55,360 nucleotides of DNA from Prevotella sp. (GCA_022769285.1 JALEKD010000006.1:1-55360); one strand, 5' to 3'; positions 45,558 to 54,811 are shown, counted from the stretch's first letter. Numbers and translations are program-made. Notes: generated from the letters alone by a model not told the origin.

Positions 45558-48038
45558 ATGCGCAAATTGCTAACCATGCTGATGCTGCTACAGCTCATGC
45601 TGCCCATGGCCGCCCAGGCCACCAATGGCAAAGTCAAAGTTAAGTCTATGGCCCTGACCCTGCCCGTGCCCACCGCCGGCATGACCATGCAGGAGGCCCA
45701 GAAACTCGCCCTTACCGCGGCCACCACCTCTTATGGCGACCTGGTGGCCCAGGGCGCGGTGAGTGTACAGAGCCTGACATGGGATGGCGAGTTTGACGAC
45801 TCCAAGCCCGAATACCCCAAGTTCAAGGCAGGCTACACATACGCGGTGACCATCGTGCTGGAACTCAAGACCGATGGCAAGTATATCTGCAATTACGCCG
45901 TGCGCGACGGCGACGAGTGCCTGGACGACCAGACATTCTCGGCCACCGTTAACGGCAAGCCCGCCGATGTCCAGATCAGTGCCCCCTACTTTCCCAGTAT
46001 GCAGGCGTTTGTTACTGTGCCTGGCGGCAACGGCAAAGTGCTTGCCCGCGCCTCTGGCTCATATCAGGAAGAACATCATCTGCTGCTCGGCATGCGCCGA
46101 ACCTATACCACCCAGGAAGCCGATGCCCTCTGGGTGGGCAAGCAAGCCATGGATGTAGTGATACTCAACGATGCCAACCGTCCTGAAGATGGTCATACCA
46201 GCAGCGAACTGAGCCAGATAAACGCCCAGAAAGACACTCAGCGTGCCCTGTTTATCACCAAAGCCATCGTAGATACCAAGGATATAGATGAGAAGAGGCT
46301 CGCCTACACCATCAAGGACGTGCTCAGCGCTCCCTACAACCTACGCGAGCTGTGGCTCAGCGACAAGATGGACTGTGCTAAGTTCATCCGCAGTCTGCAT
46401 CAGGCTATGACCAATCCGCTGTCGCCCACTTGGCGCTCGTCGTGGGAAAAGAGCCAGTCGTATCTTACGGCCCGCGGTGCGGTGTGTATACCCGCCTCGC
46501 AGCTGGCCGCCGTAAAGCCCATCCTCGAAACCGATCCTACCGGGCCTGTCTACACCCTGCGCGTATATAGCGGCGATGTCTATGCGGCCCAGAAGGCTGG
46601 CATGGGAGCCACGCGCGACTGGTGTACGCGCCATGTCTACACCAAGCGTATCAAGAGCTCCGACCGTCTGGCCCATTATCCCACCTGTCAGATAGACCAG
46701 CAGTTCTACTACTCGTGTCGCTACTGCGGCAAGTGCGAGCGCAACCCCAAGCACACCTTCAGCGAACCTTTCTCTGATAAACATACACCCGTGGGCAAGA
46801 GCACCCATGGCTACTGGGCCGACCTGGCCACCGACGAGGCTTACGTGGGCGTCAACGCTGCCGGCGAGCACGTCTACTGGCGGAGTTGCATCTGGTGCCA
46901 CCGCTCCTCGGTCTACCATCGTAACCACATCAGTGTCGAAGAGTGGAAGAGCACTGGCACCGATGCCAGTTATCAGTTATACACTCAGCAGGAGAAGCGT
47001 CAGATTAAGTCAGACGTGCAGATGGCGCTGGCCGCCACCGAGCCCCTGCCCGGAATGTTCACCTTGCCAGCCAGAACCAAGGCTAAGGTGGCTCTAGCCG
47101 ACCAGGATGGCGTGCAGCGAGCCGTCAGCGACCATCTCGTTGCCGACGAGCAGGCCTTGGGCAGCGACTTTACACGTCCTGTAAGTCGTGTGCAGATGGT
47201 GGGCATGGCTGTACGGCTGGCCGAGGAGATGACCGGCCGGGCCGTAAAGACCGATGCTGCCAAGCGCTATGCCGACACCACCGACCCTTATGCCGCCAAG
47301 GCAGCCGCCATGGGCCTTACCGAGGGTTTCGCCACCGGCAACCTGTCGCCCGCGGCCGCCGTGTCGCGCCAAGAGATGGCCACCATCCTCTACCGGGCTC
47401 TCCGTTACATCGAGAAACACTCGGACTATACCTATACCGACTACACGCCCAACCTGGGAGCCTACACCGACGCAGCCCAGGTTAAGGACTGGGCCCGCGA
47501 GGCTATGGGCTTTATGACCACGCTCGAGTTGATGGGGGCTACAGCAGGCAAGCAGCTCGCCCCGGGTCAGCCAGTCACCATAGGCCAGGCCCTCAGTCTG
47601 ACCGAGAGCTGTCTCTATGCCCACCGCATAGGCTGGTATCAGGCCATAGCTACGGGTGAGAAGACCGAGGGCGGCTGGGATGTATTTGTCAACGTTATCC
47701 CTGGCCCCGACTGCTTCTGTACCGAGCCTAATGAAGAATTTTCCGTGCCTACAACACTGGTTAACAGCGACCGTATATGGGTCATGCCACCGATGATGAG
47801 TACCACCAAGTGGCTGGTGGTCCGCAATCCTGATACCCACCAGGTGCAGTACCTCGACGCCGAGTGGTTCCGGCCCGTGCGGTGGCGGTCGGTATATATA
47901 GACTATGAGTATCCGGAGGGCACCAAGAAGGCCAAGGCTGTGGCCAAGGTGAGCAGCAAGGTGAAAAAGGCCGGCTCGGAGAAGGCTAAGAAGCTGCTCA
48001 AGAAAGGCCTGGGAGGGCTCGGCAAGTTACTGAAATAA
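45558..48038 (+). CDS. Secreted protein with zinc-knuckle-like cysteines, SLH-like repeats and a lysine-rich tail; function unknown
   Basis: An 826-residue protein with a signal peptide (LLMLLQL core, cleavage about residue 21, QATNG). Residues about 25-150 form a beta-rich module. At 387-393 is SCRYCGKC (CxxCxxC) and at 444-448 SCIWCH (CxxCH), 51 residues apart, a zinc-knuckle-like arrangement. Residues about 519-690 resemble S-layer homology domains (YADTTDPYAAKAAAMGLTEG, then VSRQEMATILYRAL). The end (about 788-826) is rich in K/A/G/L. The combination is not one I know. SLH domains anchor proteins to cell walls in other phyla and are unusual in Bacteroidota. A fucosidase gene follows after 30 bases, suggesting one transcript. 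Confidence 0.75.
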   Translation: MRKLLTMLMLLQLMLPMAAQATNGKVKVKSMALTLPVPTAGMTMQEAQKLALTAATTSYGDLVAQGAVSVQSLTWDGEFDDSKPEYPKFKAGYTYAVTIVLELKTDGKYICNYAVRDGDECLDDQTFSATVNGKPADVQISAPYFPSMQAFVTVPGGNGKVLARASGSYQEEHHLLLGMRRTYTTQEADALWVGKQAMDVVILNDANRPEDGHTSSELSQINAQKDTQRALFITKAIVDTKDIDEKRLAYTIKDVLSAPYNLRELWLSDKMDCAKFIRSLHQAMTNPLSPTWRSSWEKSQSYLTARGAVCIPASQLAAVKPILETDPTGPVYTLRVYSGDVYAAQKAGMGATRDWCTRHVYTKRIKSSDRLAHYPTCQIDQQFYYSCRYCGKCERNPKHTFSEPFSDKHTPVGKSTHGYWADLATDEAYVGVNAAGEHVYWRSCIWCHRSSVYHRNHISVEEWKSTGTDASYQLYTQQEKRQIKSDVQMALAATEPLPGMFTLPARTKAKVALADQDGVQRAVSDHLVADEQALGSDFTRPVSRVQMVGMAVRLAEEMTGRAVKTDAAKRYADTTDPYAAKAAAMGLTEGFATGNLSPAAAVSRQEMATILYRALRYIEKHSDYTYTDYTPNLGAYTDAAQVKDWAREAMGFMTTLELMGATAGKQLAPGQPVTIGQALSLTESCLYAHRIGWYQAIATGEKTEGGWDVFVNVIPGPDCFCTEPNEEFSVPTTLVNSDRIWVMPPMMSTTKWLVVRNPDTHQVQYLDAEWFRPVRWRSVYIDYEYPEGTKKAKAVAKVSSKVKKAGSEKAKKLLKKGLGGLGKLLK

Positions 48039-48068
48039 TACATATTATAATAATAAAAGCAAGAGTAA

Positions 48069-49385
48069 ATGAAGACATCAGTCATCGGGCGGAGAGCCGC
48101 CACATTATTAGCCGCCTGGATGGTATGCCTGGCGGCCAGTGCACAGCAGTATCAACCTACGGAGGACAACCTGCAGGCCCGCCGCGAGTTTCGCGACCAG
48201 GGCTTTGGCGTCTTCCTCCACTGGGGCATCTACAGCATGCTTGCCACAGGCGAGTGGACGCTCAACACCAAGAACCTCAACTACCTGGAGTATGCCAAGT
48301 TGGCCAAGGGTTTCTACCCGGCCGAGTTTGATGCTGCCAAGTGGGTTAGTGCTATCAAGGCCGCCGGAGCCAAGTACATCTGTTTTACCACGCGCCATCA
48401 CGACGGTTTCTCTATGTGGAACACGCAGTACAGCGACTACAATATCGTGAAGGGGACACCCTTCAAGCGCGACATCGTAAAGGAACTGGCTGACGAGTGC
48501 CATCGCCAGGGTATCGGGCTACATCTCTACTACTCGCACCTGGACTGGGGGCGTCTTGACTATCCGCTCGGCCGTACAGGCAGGGGCACCGGCCGTCCTA
48601 CGGACAAGCAGGACTGGAAGAGCTATTACTCCTTTATGAACAATCAGCTCACCGAGCTGCTTACTAAGTATGGTAAGGTAGATGCCATCTGGTTTGATGG
48701 CATGTGGGACCAGAAGGAGAATCCTAACTTTGACTGGCAGCTGCCTGGCCAGTATGCCCTCATTCACCGTCTGCAGCCCGGCTGTCTGATAGGCAACAAC
48801 CACCATTCTACCCCTAACCCCGGCGAGGACTTCCAAATCTTCGAGCAGGATCTTCCTGGTGAAAACACCGGCGGATTGTCAGGACAGGACATCAGCCAGC
48901 TGCCTCTGGAAAGCTGCGTGACCATGAACGGCATGTGGGGGTACAAGATAACAGACCAGAACTATAAGAGCGGACGCCAGCTGATACAGTTGCTGGTGCG
49001 CGCAGCGGGCAAAAACGCCAATCTGCTGCTTAATATGGGGCCGGAGCCCTGTGGCAATCTGCCCGCAATGGCTCTGAGCCGGTTGGCCGAGATGGGCGCG
49101 TGGCTCAAGACCTATGGTGCTACCATATATGGCTGCCGGGGCGGACTGGTGGCTCCCCACGACTGGGGCGTAACAACCCAGAAGGGCAACAAGCTCTACG
49201 TTCACATCCTCAATCTCAAGGATAAGGGCCTGTTTATCCCCACTGGCAACAAGGCGGTGGTGAGCGCTGTCGACTTCATAACCCGCCGGCCCGTAAAGAC
49301 GGCCAAGACGGCCAGTGGAGTCACCTTACTGCTCAGCGAGGTGCCCACTGATATAGACAAGGTGATAGAACTGGAGATTAAGTAG
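48069..49385 (+). CDS. Secreted GH29 alpha-L-fucosidase
   Basis: A 438-residue enzyme with a signal peptide (cleavage about residue 25, AASAQQ). GH29 features: FGVFLHWGIYSMLATGEW at the start of the barrel, YICFTTRHHDGFSMW, and the nucleophile Asp in VDAIWFDGMWD (D210). A C-terminal beta-sandwich of about 90 residues follows. It removes terminal alpha-L-fucose from glycans such as mucin oligosaccharides. It lies 30 bases after the SLH-like gene and 8 bases before a small gene, probably one operon. Confidence 0.94.
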   Translation: MKTSVIGRRAATLLAAWMVCLAASAQQYQPTEDNLQARREFRDQGFGVFLHWGIYSMLATGEWTLNTKNLNYLEYAKLAKGFYPAEFDAAKWVSAIKAAGAKYICFTTRHHDGFSMWNTQYSDYNIVKGTPFKRDIVKELADECHRQGIGLHLYYSHLDWGRLDYPLGRTGRGTGRPTDKQDWKSYYSFMNNQLTELLTKYGKVDAIWFDGMWDQKENPNFDWQLPGQYALIHRLQPGCLIGNNHHSTPNPGEDFQIFEQDLPGENTGGLSGQDISQLPLESCVTMNGMWGYKITDQNYKSGRQLIQLLVRAAGKNANLLLNMGPEPCGNLPAMALSRLAEMGAWLKTYGATIYGCRGGLVAPHDWGVTTQKGNKLYVHILNLKDKGLFIPTGNKAVVSAVDFITRRPVKTAKTASGVTLLLSEVPTDIDKVIELEIK

Positions 49386-49393
49386 GGCAGATA

Positions 49394-49768
49394 ATGGGAA
49401 GAAACAAGTTCTCGCAAGCCGAAATCACCCAGATAGGAAAATTACTGAGGCTTAAAAATGCCGGCAATCGTGCCCGGCAGAAGCAGATAAGGCACGAACT
49501 GAGAGTTAACTACGAGTTCAACATCTCTGATTTCAATGAGCCCGGGCGTGCTTTTGGTGAAGAGGAACTTCAGGAGGCGCTGCGGCGGGGCGCTATCCAG
49601 ATTCTGGACGATGCCACCATCAACTCTATGAAGGCCAAACGCGCCCGTGATCGTGCCCGCGATGAGGCCGAGCGGCAGCGCCAGGCCGTGGCCAGCGGCC
49701 AACAGACCGACTGGCAGCAGGCCATGTGCGAGTGGCAGGACTGGGAGCAGTCTGAGGCTGAGCACTGA
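49394..49768 (+). CDS. Small charged protein of unknown function
   Basis: A 124-residue protein, start ATG 8 bases after the fucosidase stop, so probably co-transcribed. The N-terminal half is basic and helical (FSQAEITQIGKLLRLKN), with a central FNISDFNEPGRAFGEEEL segment. The C-terminal third (MKAKRARDRARDEAERQRQ) looks like a coiled coil, and the end is acidic. No signal peptide or membrane segment, so it is cytoplasmic. I do not recognise a family with a known role; composition and clean spacing support a real gene. Confidence 0.7.
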   Translation: MGRNKFSQAEITQIGKLLRLKNAGNRARQKQIRHELRVNYEFNISDFNEPGRAFGEEELQEALRRGAIQILDDATINSMKAKRARDRARDEAERQRQAVASGQQTDWQQAMCEWQDWEQSEAEH

Positions 49769-49783
49769 CGGCCGGTGGCTCCG

Positions 49784-49866
49784 TCCGAAGTTTTTGGATG
49801 TACATTCACAACCTCGGAACCCACATTCTGAACCCCTGGATGTACATCCCAAGTCTCCGGACGAAG
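49784..49866 (-). repeat. 21-bp units in a forward-forward-forward-reverse array, copy 2 (inverted)
   Basis: Read on the minus strand, three units of the type TCCGGAGACTTGGGATGTAC follow each other at 21-22-bp spacing, then one faces them (TCCGAAGTTTTTGGATGT on plus, from 49784). Order and spacing match copy 1 at 31841-31922, while individual unit sequences differ. The palindrome TGTACA lies at the meeting points. Confidence 0.7.
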
Positions 49867-49938
49867 CTTGGGGGGATCTTGGCGGTGGCGTGCGCGGCTG
49901 GTAGGCAGTCTCTCGGCCATTGGCAGTGGAATAAGAAA

Positions 49939-49994
49939 AACGCCTTGAAATGGCGGCGTACCCATGACAGGTGTGCGCGCCGTTTCAAGGCGTT
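49939..49994. terminator. Bidirectional terminator between the small gene and cmk
   Basis: A perfect 12-bp inverted repeat (AACGCCTTGAAA with TTTCAAGGCGTT), extendable inside with GGC/GCC pairs, between convergent genes. It is preceded by AAAAA on plus, giving a T run for the minus-strand cmk transcript. Confidence 0.7.
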
Positions 49995-50014
49995 GGTATA
50001 TGGTGGCGTGGGGG

Positions 50015-50710
50015 CTACAGGGCCGCTACCGTCTCGTGGTAACGGTCCAGGAGCCACTGCTTCTGCTCGGCAATGGTCATGTGGCTGTTGTCTAACAGCA
50101 GGGCATCGTCAGCCTGGCGCAGGGGCGACACTTCGCGGTGCGAGTCTATGTAGTCGCGCTCCTGCACGTTGTGCAGTATCTCGCCGTAGTCGGCCTCCAT
50201 GCCCTTAGCCTTCAGCTCGTCGTAGCGGCGCTGTGCTCGCACCTCCGGGCTGGCCGTTACGAATATCTTCAGTTCGGCCTGTGGAAACACGGTGGTACCT
50301 ATGTCGCGCCCATCCATCACGATGCCCTTGTCCTGGCCCATGGCCTGCTGCTGGCGAACCATCGCGGTGCGCACAAAGGGCAAGGCGGCTACGGGACTCA
50401 CGTGCGAACTCACTTCGAGCGACCGTATAAGGCGTTCCACTAACTCACCGTTGAGATACGTATCAGGGCGCCCTGTGCCGGGATTGAACTTGAAACTGAT
50501 GTGGAGCTGGTCCATAAGCTGCTCCAGTTGGTCGGCCTGTATGCTCCCGTCGTCGTTAAACAGCTGGTGGCGCAGCGCAAAGAGCGTCACGGCACGGTAC
50601 ATGGCGCCCGTGTCTACATATACATATCCTATCTCACGTGCCAAGTCCTTGGCCATGGTACTCTTGCCACACGAGGAGTGCCCATCGATGGCTATCACAA
50701 TCTTTTTCAT
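50015..50710 (-). CDS. cmk: Cytidylate kinase
   Basis: A 231-residue enzyme that phosphorylates CMP and dCMP. P-loop GHSSCGKST near the N-terminus, [11 protein letters not shown] (nucleotide monophosphate binding), and the substrate-binding segment [12 protein letters not shown]. The start is set at the ATG at 50710 ([10 protein letters not shown]), matching the family; an in-frame ATG at 50725 overlaps the porQ stop codon as TTATGA and may give translational coupling. It lies directly downstream of porQ on the minus strand. Confidence 0.95.
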   Translation of the reverse strand: MKKIVIAIDGHSSCGKSTMAKDLAREIGYVYVDTGAMYRAVTLFALRHQLFNDDGSIQADQLEQLMDQLHISFKFNPGTGRPDTYLNGELVERLIRSLEVSSHVSPVAALPFVRTAMVRQQQAMGQDKGIVMDGRDIGTTVFPQAELKIFVTASPEVRAQRRYDELKAKGMEADYGEILHNVQERDYIDSHREVSPLRQADDALLLDNSHMTIAEQKQWLLDRYHETVAAL

Positions 50711-50721
50711 ATCTGTAGTTA

Positions 50722-51666
50722 TCATAAGGTGTATGCAGCGTTAACTATAAGCGAGCTGCTGGACACGTGGTACTTGCCATAGGCCACGCCCAGTTTGAAA
50801 CGGTCAAGGGTAAGGCCCGCGCCGAGTGAGAGGCCGGCACCGTGGCTGCTCTCGTCGTCATCGTGTACTATTTTCATCTCGTTGGCACGGCGCAGGTTGT
50901 AGCCGGCACCCACCCAAGCGTTGTCGGAGAGCAGTATGTCGACACCGAACACCCAGTGGTAGATAAACTTGTAGTTCCAGTGGTTCAGGTCGACCGCTGT
51001 AGCCGACAGGCGGAATGGAGTATGCTTCACGCGCTTGCTGCCGCCTATCTGCAGGTCTATGGGCATGTGGTCGTAGACCTCATTGTAAGCCTTGAGCTGG
51101 CCGCCTAAGTTCTTGGCCACCACAGAGAGCGACCACTCACGGTCTGGGTCGTAGTAATTAAGGCCCAGGTCGAAGCCGGCGCCGATAGAGTTGTAGTCGC
51201 CGAGGTAAGAGGTGATGAGGCGGGCGGTGATGCCACCGGCCAGGCGGTCGGTGAGCAGATAGGAGAACGTTCCTGCGAAGGCTATGTCCTTGGCGGCGAA
51301 GGTGCCGGTCTGCACGTTGTCGGCATCCATCTGCGTCATGTCGCCATAGTTGATGTACTGAGCCGATACGGCCCACGATGCCCGCTCGCGAACCACCCGG
51401 CTGAACGAGGCGCTCATCATGTTGACGCCCGCCATGTAGTTTAGGTAGTTCAGGGTTATGGTCTTGTCGCTGGCCGATGTCAGCAGGGCCGGATTGTGAA
51501 ACAGCAGCGTGGCGTCGTCATCTATCAGCGTGATGTTGTCGCCGCCCAGTGCTGCCGCGTGGGCACTCACCGGCACCCTGAGGAAGTTGTATGTTGTCTG
51601 GCTCTCCTGGGCGACGCTCAGAGTAACAATGAGCGTCAGGAAGAGAGTGAAAAAACATTTTTTCAT
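50722..51666 (-). CDS. porQ: Type IX secretion system protein PorQ
   Basis: A 314-residue outer-membrane beta-barrel-type protein with a signal peptide (cleavage about VAQES, residue 20). The N-terminal [20 protein letters not shown] and FHNPALL segments match the PorV/PorQ family, and the sequence fits PorQ best. PorQ works with PorZ at the outer membrane in T9SS attachment of cargo to surface lipopolysaccharide. Cargo candidates in this window with sorting-like tails are the M6 protease and the CotH-like protein. A TAACTTTG box (51688-51695) lies upstream; the tonB-like gene diverges from the same gap. Confidence 0.85.
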   Translation of the reverse strand: MKKCFFTLFLTLIVTLSVAQESQTTYNFLRVPVSAHAAALGGDNITLIDDDATLLFHNPALLTSASDKTITLNYLNYMAGVNMMSASFSRVVRERASWAVSAQYINYGDMTQMDADNVQTGTFAAKDIAFAGTFSYLLTDRLAGGITARLITSYLGDYNSIGAGFDLGLNYYDPDREWSLSVVAKNLGGQLKAYNEVYDHMPIDLQIGGSKRVKHTPFRLSATAVDLNHWNYKFIYHWVFGVDILLSDNAWVGAGYNLRRANEMKIVHDDDESSHGAGLSLGAGLTLDRFKLGVAYGKYHVSSSSLIVNAAYTL

Positions 51667-51687
51667 CTATTTTGTCCTATTATTGGG

Positions 51688-51695
51688 CAAAGTTA
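51688..51695 (-). promoter_or_regulatory. -7 box for porQ-cmk
   Basis: On the minus strand TAACTTTG, 21 bases before the porQ ATG. The -33 region is not canonical. Confidence 0.5.
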
Positions 51696-51718
51696 CACCT
51701 TTTTTCAAAAATCTACGT

Positions 51719-51726
51719 TAATTTTG
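51719..51726 (+). promoter_or_regulatory. -7 box for the tonB-like operon
   Basis: TAATTTTG, 46 bases before the ATG at 51773, with a TTTTTT stretch about 19 bases upstream. It lies 23 bases from the divergent porQ box, so polymerases at the two promoters would overlap. Confidence 0.5.
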
Positions 51727-51772
51727 CAGACGATTTCATTCGGGCAACCGATTATTTATAAGGAGTGTAAAG

Positions 51773-52471
51773 ATGAATGTGAGCCATATATATAGTACCG
51801 ATACCGACAGCAAGGCCATCCCGGGATTTCTGCTGGGTGTGATAGTGGCCCTGTCGGTGCTCTTCGTGGCGCTCGAGTTTACCTCGGTCACCACGCCCGA
51901 TGTCCCCGATGACTCATTCGACGACATGGTGCAGGACATGGACCTGCAGAGCTATGCCGACCAGCGCGATATGATTTCGGCCGACCGTCCCGCTGTGGCC
52001 GCGTCGGCCAACATCAAGGCCGTAGAGGCTCCGCAGACCGCCACGCCCGACAAACTGGCCGCCCAGGCCACTCCCGTTACGCCCGGCGACGAGGTGGCGG
52101 TTACCGATGATGCCCACGTGTCGCAGGCGCTGCCCCAGACACCCGTAGACGATAAGCCCGTACACTTCAGGGTGGTCGAGCAGATACCACAGTTTGAGGG
52201 GGGCATGGAGGCGTTTACCAAGTGGCTCACGCAGAACCTCTGCTATCCGCCCCTGGCCCGTCAGCAGCATATAGAGGGCCGCGTGGTTGTGTCGTTCATC
52301 ATCAATCGCGACGGCTCCATATCCTCGCCGAAGATAGAGCACTCCGTACATCCGCTGCTGGACCGCGAGGCGCTGCGCGTCATCAAGCAGATGCCGCCAT
52401 GGAAGCCCGGCATGGAGAACGACAAGCCCTGCCGCACGCTGTTTGCCATCCCCATAGTGTTCCAGTTATAA
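51773..52471 (+). CDS. TonB family protein (energy transducer)
   Basis: A 232-residue protein. A single membrane anchor (FLLGVIVALSVLFVALEF, about 20-37), a linker rich in A, T, P and D, and a C-terminal TonB domain (about 140-232) with YPPLARQQHIEGRVVVSFII and ALRVIKQMPPWKPG. TonB proteins carry proton-motive energy to outer-membrane SusC-like transporters. The linker is acidic rather than proline/lysine-rich. It is the first gene of an operon with a polyprenyl synthase (21 bases) and a TatD hydrolase (2 bases). Confidence 0.88.
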   Translation: MNVSHIYSTDTDSKAIPGFLLGVIVALSVLFVALEFTSVTTPDVPDDSFDDMVQDMDLQSYADQRDMISADRPAVAASANIKAVEAPQTATPDKLAAQATPVTPGDEVAVTDDAHVSQALPQTPVDDKPVHFRVVEQIPQFEGGMEAFTKWLTQNLCYPPLARQQHIEGRVVVSFIINRDGSISSPKIEHSVHPLLDREALRVIKQMPPWKPGMENDKPCRTLFAIPIVFQL

Positions 52472-52492
52472 TCCGTAAACCCCAAGATACTT

Positions 52493-53464
52493 ATGATGAA
52501 AGCTGAAGACATTCTTGCCAAGATTAATGATTACCTGGGCCATCTGCCTTACGACCGGCATCCCAGCTCCCTGTACGAGCCCGTCAGGTATGTGCTGTCG
52601 CTGGGCGGCAAGCGCATACGTCCAACGCTGATGTTGCTGGCCTATAATCTGTACAAGGACGACCCGGAGTCGATACTGATGCCTGCCTGTGGCCTGGAGA
52701 CGTACCACAACTACACCCTGCTGCACGATGACTTGATGGACAATGCCGACCTGCGTCGGGGGCAGCCCACGGTACACCGCAAGTGGAACGCCAATACCGC
52801 CATACTGAGCGGCGACTCTATGCTGGTACTGGCCTATCAGCGCATGGCCCAGTGTAGGCGCGACAAGTTGGCCGATGTGCTGCAGCTGTTTACCGAGACG
52901 GCTCTGGAGATAGGCGAGGGACAGCAGTATGACATGGATTTCGAGCAGCGAAACGACGTGAGCGAAGCCGAGTATATCGAGATGATCAGGCTGAAGACCA
53001 GTGTGCTGCTGGCCTGCGCGCTCAAGATAGGCGCCATACTGGCCGACGCGCCCGCAGCCGACTGTGACAATCTGTATAGGTTCGGCGAGCAGATAGGGCT
53101 GGCCTTCCAACTCCAGGACGACTTCCTGGATGTGTACGGCGACCCCAAGGTGTTTGGCAAGGCCATCGGGGGCGACATACTCTGTAACAAGAAGACCTTC
53201 ATGCTTATCAATGCCTATAACCGGGCCAACGCTGAGCAGCGGGCCGAACTGGAGCGGTGGCTGGCCACCGACGACCAGCCTCAGGAGAAGGTCGCCGCCG
53301 TGACGCGGCTGTACAACGAGATAGGCATCGACCTGTTGGCCACCGAGAAGATAGCTTACTACTTCGCCGAGAGCCGTAAGCATCTCAGTGCCGTGGGCGT
53401 TAGCGAGGACCGCAAGGCCGAACTGGCCCGCTATGCAGAGAAGATGATGAAACGCCAATACTGA
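52493..53464 (+). CDS. Polyprenyl diphosphate synthase (FPP/GGPP synthase-like)
   Basis: A 323-residue all-helical enzyme. The first aspartate-rich motif is HDDLMDNADLRRG (D79, D80, D83) and the second is QLQDDFLDVYGD, with GGKRIRP near the N-terminus binding IPP. It condenses IPP with allylic diphosphates to make precursors of quinones and undecaprenyl carriers. Chain length cannot be fixed from the sequence: the residues before the first motif (YHNYTLL) lack the bulky pair typical of short-chain FPP synthases of E. coli type. The adjacent ATG at 52496 is an alternative start. Confidence 0.92.
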   Translation: MMKAEDILAKINDYLGHLPYDRHPSSLYEPVRYVLSLGGKRIRPTLMLLAYNLYKDDPESILMPACGLETYHNYTLLHDDLMDNADLRRGQPTVHRKWNANTAILSGDSMLVLAYQRMAQCRRDKLADVLQLFTETALEIGEGQQYDMDFEQRNDVSEAEYIEMIRLKTSVLLACALKIGAILADAPAADCDNLYRFGEQIGLAFQLQDDFLDVYGDPKVFGKAIGGDILCNKKTFMLINAYNRANAEQRAELERWLATDDQPQEKVAAVTRLYNEIGIDLLATEKIAYYFAESRKHLSAVGVSEDRKAELARYAEKMMKRQY

Positions 53465-53466
53465 TT

Positions 53467-54261
53467 ATGCCCATACCCATTATAGATACACATACCCATC
53501 TGGACGGCAGTGAGTTCGCAGCCGACTTGGACGAGGTGATGGCCCGTGCCCGTCAGGCCGGAGTGGCCCGGGTGTTTCTGCCAGCCATCAACCTGGCTTC
53601 CGTGACCTCAGTGCTCGATGTATGTACCCGCTATGCGGGCTACGCGTACCCCATGATAGGGCTACATCCCGAAGAGGTAAATGCCGGGTGGGCCGATGAA
53701 CTCGCCCGGATGAAGGCGGTGCTGGCCGAAGACCGCGCCACGGCCCGCCGGTTTATCGCCGTGGGCGAGGTGGGGCTCGACTACTACTGGTCGCGCGACT
53801 TTGAGCGCGAGCAGCTGGCTGCCTTTGAGCAACAGGTCGAGTGGGCGGTCGAATATCGGCTCCCCCTGATGATACATTGCCGTAAGGGGCAGAACGAGAT
53901 GGTTCATCTGTTGCGCCACTATGAGCGCCAGTTGGTGGGCGGTGTGTTCCACTGTTTTACGGGCAATCCCCGCGAGGCTGCCGAGCTGCTCAGCTTCGAC
54001 CGTTTCTGCCTCGGCGTGGGCGGCGTACTCACTTTCAAGAGCAGTCACCTGCGCGAGAACCTTCCGGCAGCTGTTCCGCTCAGCCGTATCGTCTTAGAGA
54101 CCGACAGTCCTTACATGGCGCCCGTTCCTCACCGTGGCCAGCGTAACGAGAGCGCTTTCGTGGTCGAGGTTCAGCATTGCCTGGCCCAGAGTTACCATGT
54201 TTCAGATGATGAGGTGGCGCGGATAACCAACGAAAACGTGGCTCGCATATTTGGCGTGTAA
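53467..54261 (+). CDS. TatD family metal-dependent hydrolase
   Basis: A 264-residue TIM-barrel hydrolase. Metal-binding motifs: DTHTHLD near the N-terminus (H9, H11), GEVGLDYYW (Glu), MIHCRK (His), VFHCFTGN (His) and ETDSPYMAP (Asp). The family includes 3'-5' DNA exonucleases involved in repair and DNA turnover. It starts 2 bases after the polyprenyl synthase stop and ends the operon. The tRNA genes follow after 77 bases with their own -7 box. Confidence 0.93.
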   Translation: MPIPIIDTHTHLDGSEFAADLDEVMARARQAGVARVFLPAINLASVTSVLDVCTRYAGYAYPMIGLHPEEVNAGWADELARMKAVLAEDRATARRFIAVGEVGLDYYWSRDFEREQLAAFEQQVEWAVEYRLPLMIHCRKGQNEMVHLLRHYERQLVGGVFHCFTGNPREAAELLSFDRFCLGVGGVLTFKSSHLRENLPAAVPLSRIVLETDSPYMAPVPHRGQRNESAFVVEVQHCLAQSYHVSDDEVARITNENVARIFGV

Positions 54262-54317
54262 ACACTTAAAGAATTTTAAATAACTGCGGCGATGCTAAAG
54301 AATTGCAAAAAAATGCG

Positions 54318-54325
54318 TACTTTTG
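54318..54325 (+). promoter_or_regulatory. -7 box upstream of the tRNA genes
   Basis: TACTTTTG, 13 bases before the tRNA-Ser 5-prime end, which fits a transcript start just ahead of the mature tRNA. No strict -33 TTTG. Confidence 0.5.
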
Positions 54326-54338
54326 CATCCGCATTTAT

Positions 54339-54426
54339 GGAGAAGTGCTCGAGTGGCTGAAGAGGCACGCCTGGAAAGCGTGTAAACGTCTAAAGCGTTT
54401 CGTAGGTTCGAATCCTATCTTCTCCG
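54339..54426 (+). tRNA. tRNA-Ser(GGA)
   Basis: 88 nt with a 7-bp acceptor stem (GGAGAAG with CTTCTCC), anticodon loop CTGGAAA between CACGC and GCGTG (anticodon GGA), a long variable arm typical of serine tRNAs, and T loop GTTCGAATC. CCA is not encoded (GCAG follows). Confidence 0.93.
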
Positions 54427-54458
54427 CAGCAGTCATGGCTTAGCCAGCAAGGGCTAAC

Positions 54459-54530
54459 GGTCGGTTCATCTAACGGTTAGGATACAAGATTCTCAATCTT
54501 GGCATAAGGGTTCGATTCCCTTACCGACTA
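54459..54530 (+). tRNA. tRNA-Glu(CTC)
   Basis: 72 nt, acceptor GGTCGGT with ACCGACT (first pair G-U), anticodon loop TTCTCAA between CAAGA and TCTTG (anticodon CTC), and T arm AAGGG-TTCGATT-CCCTT. It follows tRNA-Ser by 32 bases, so both are probably one transcript. The DNA beyond it becomes AT-richer. Confidence 0.88.
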
Positions 54531-54811
54531 CACGATAATCGCTATAATCCCCGCGATACTCACTTCTATCCTGGTGGTTCTTTCTCTCTTTCCAATGATT
54601 ATCACCCGTTTCGCCTGGCTAATGCCCCAATCCGCATTTGCCACAGCCTTATTGATGGTGTGTACCTCTGATGTATGAACAGCCATCGCCGGCAAATTAT
54701 CTATGGTCAGATAGGTTCCCCGCGATAGCTATTATTAATGGCTTGATATCCCCGCACTTTATTCTCGTTACCTTTGCAACTGTACTGTCTATTCCCCTGA
54801 AAGTATTATAA

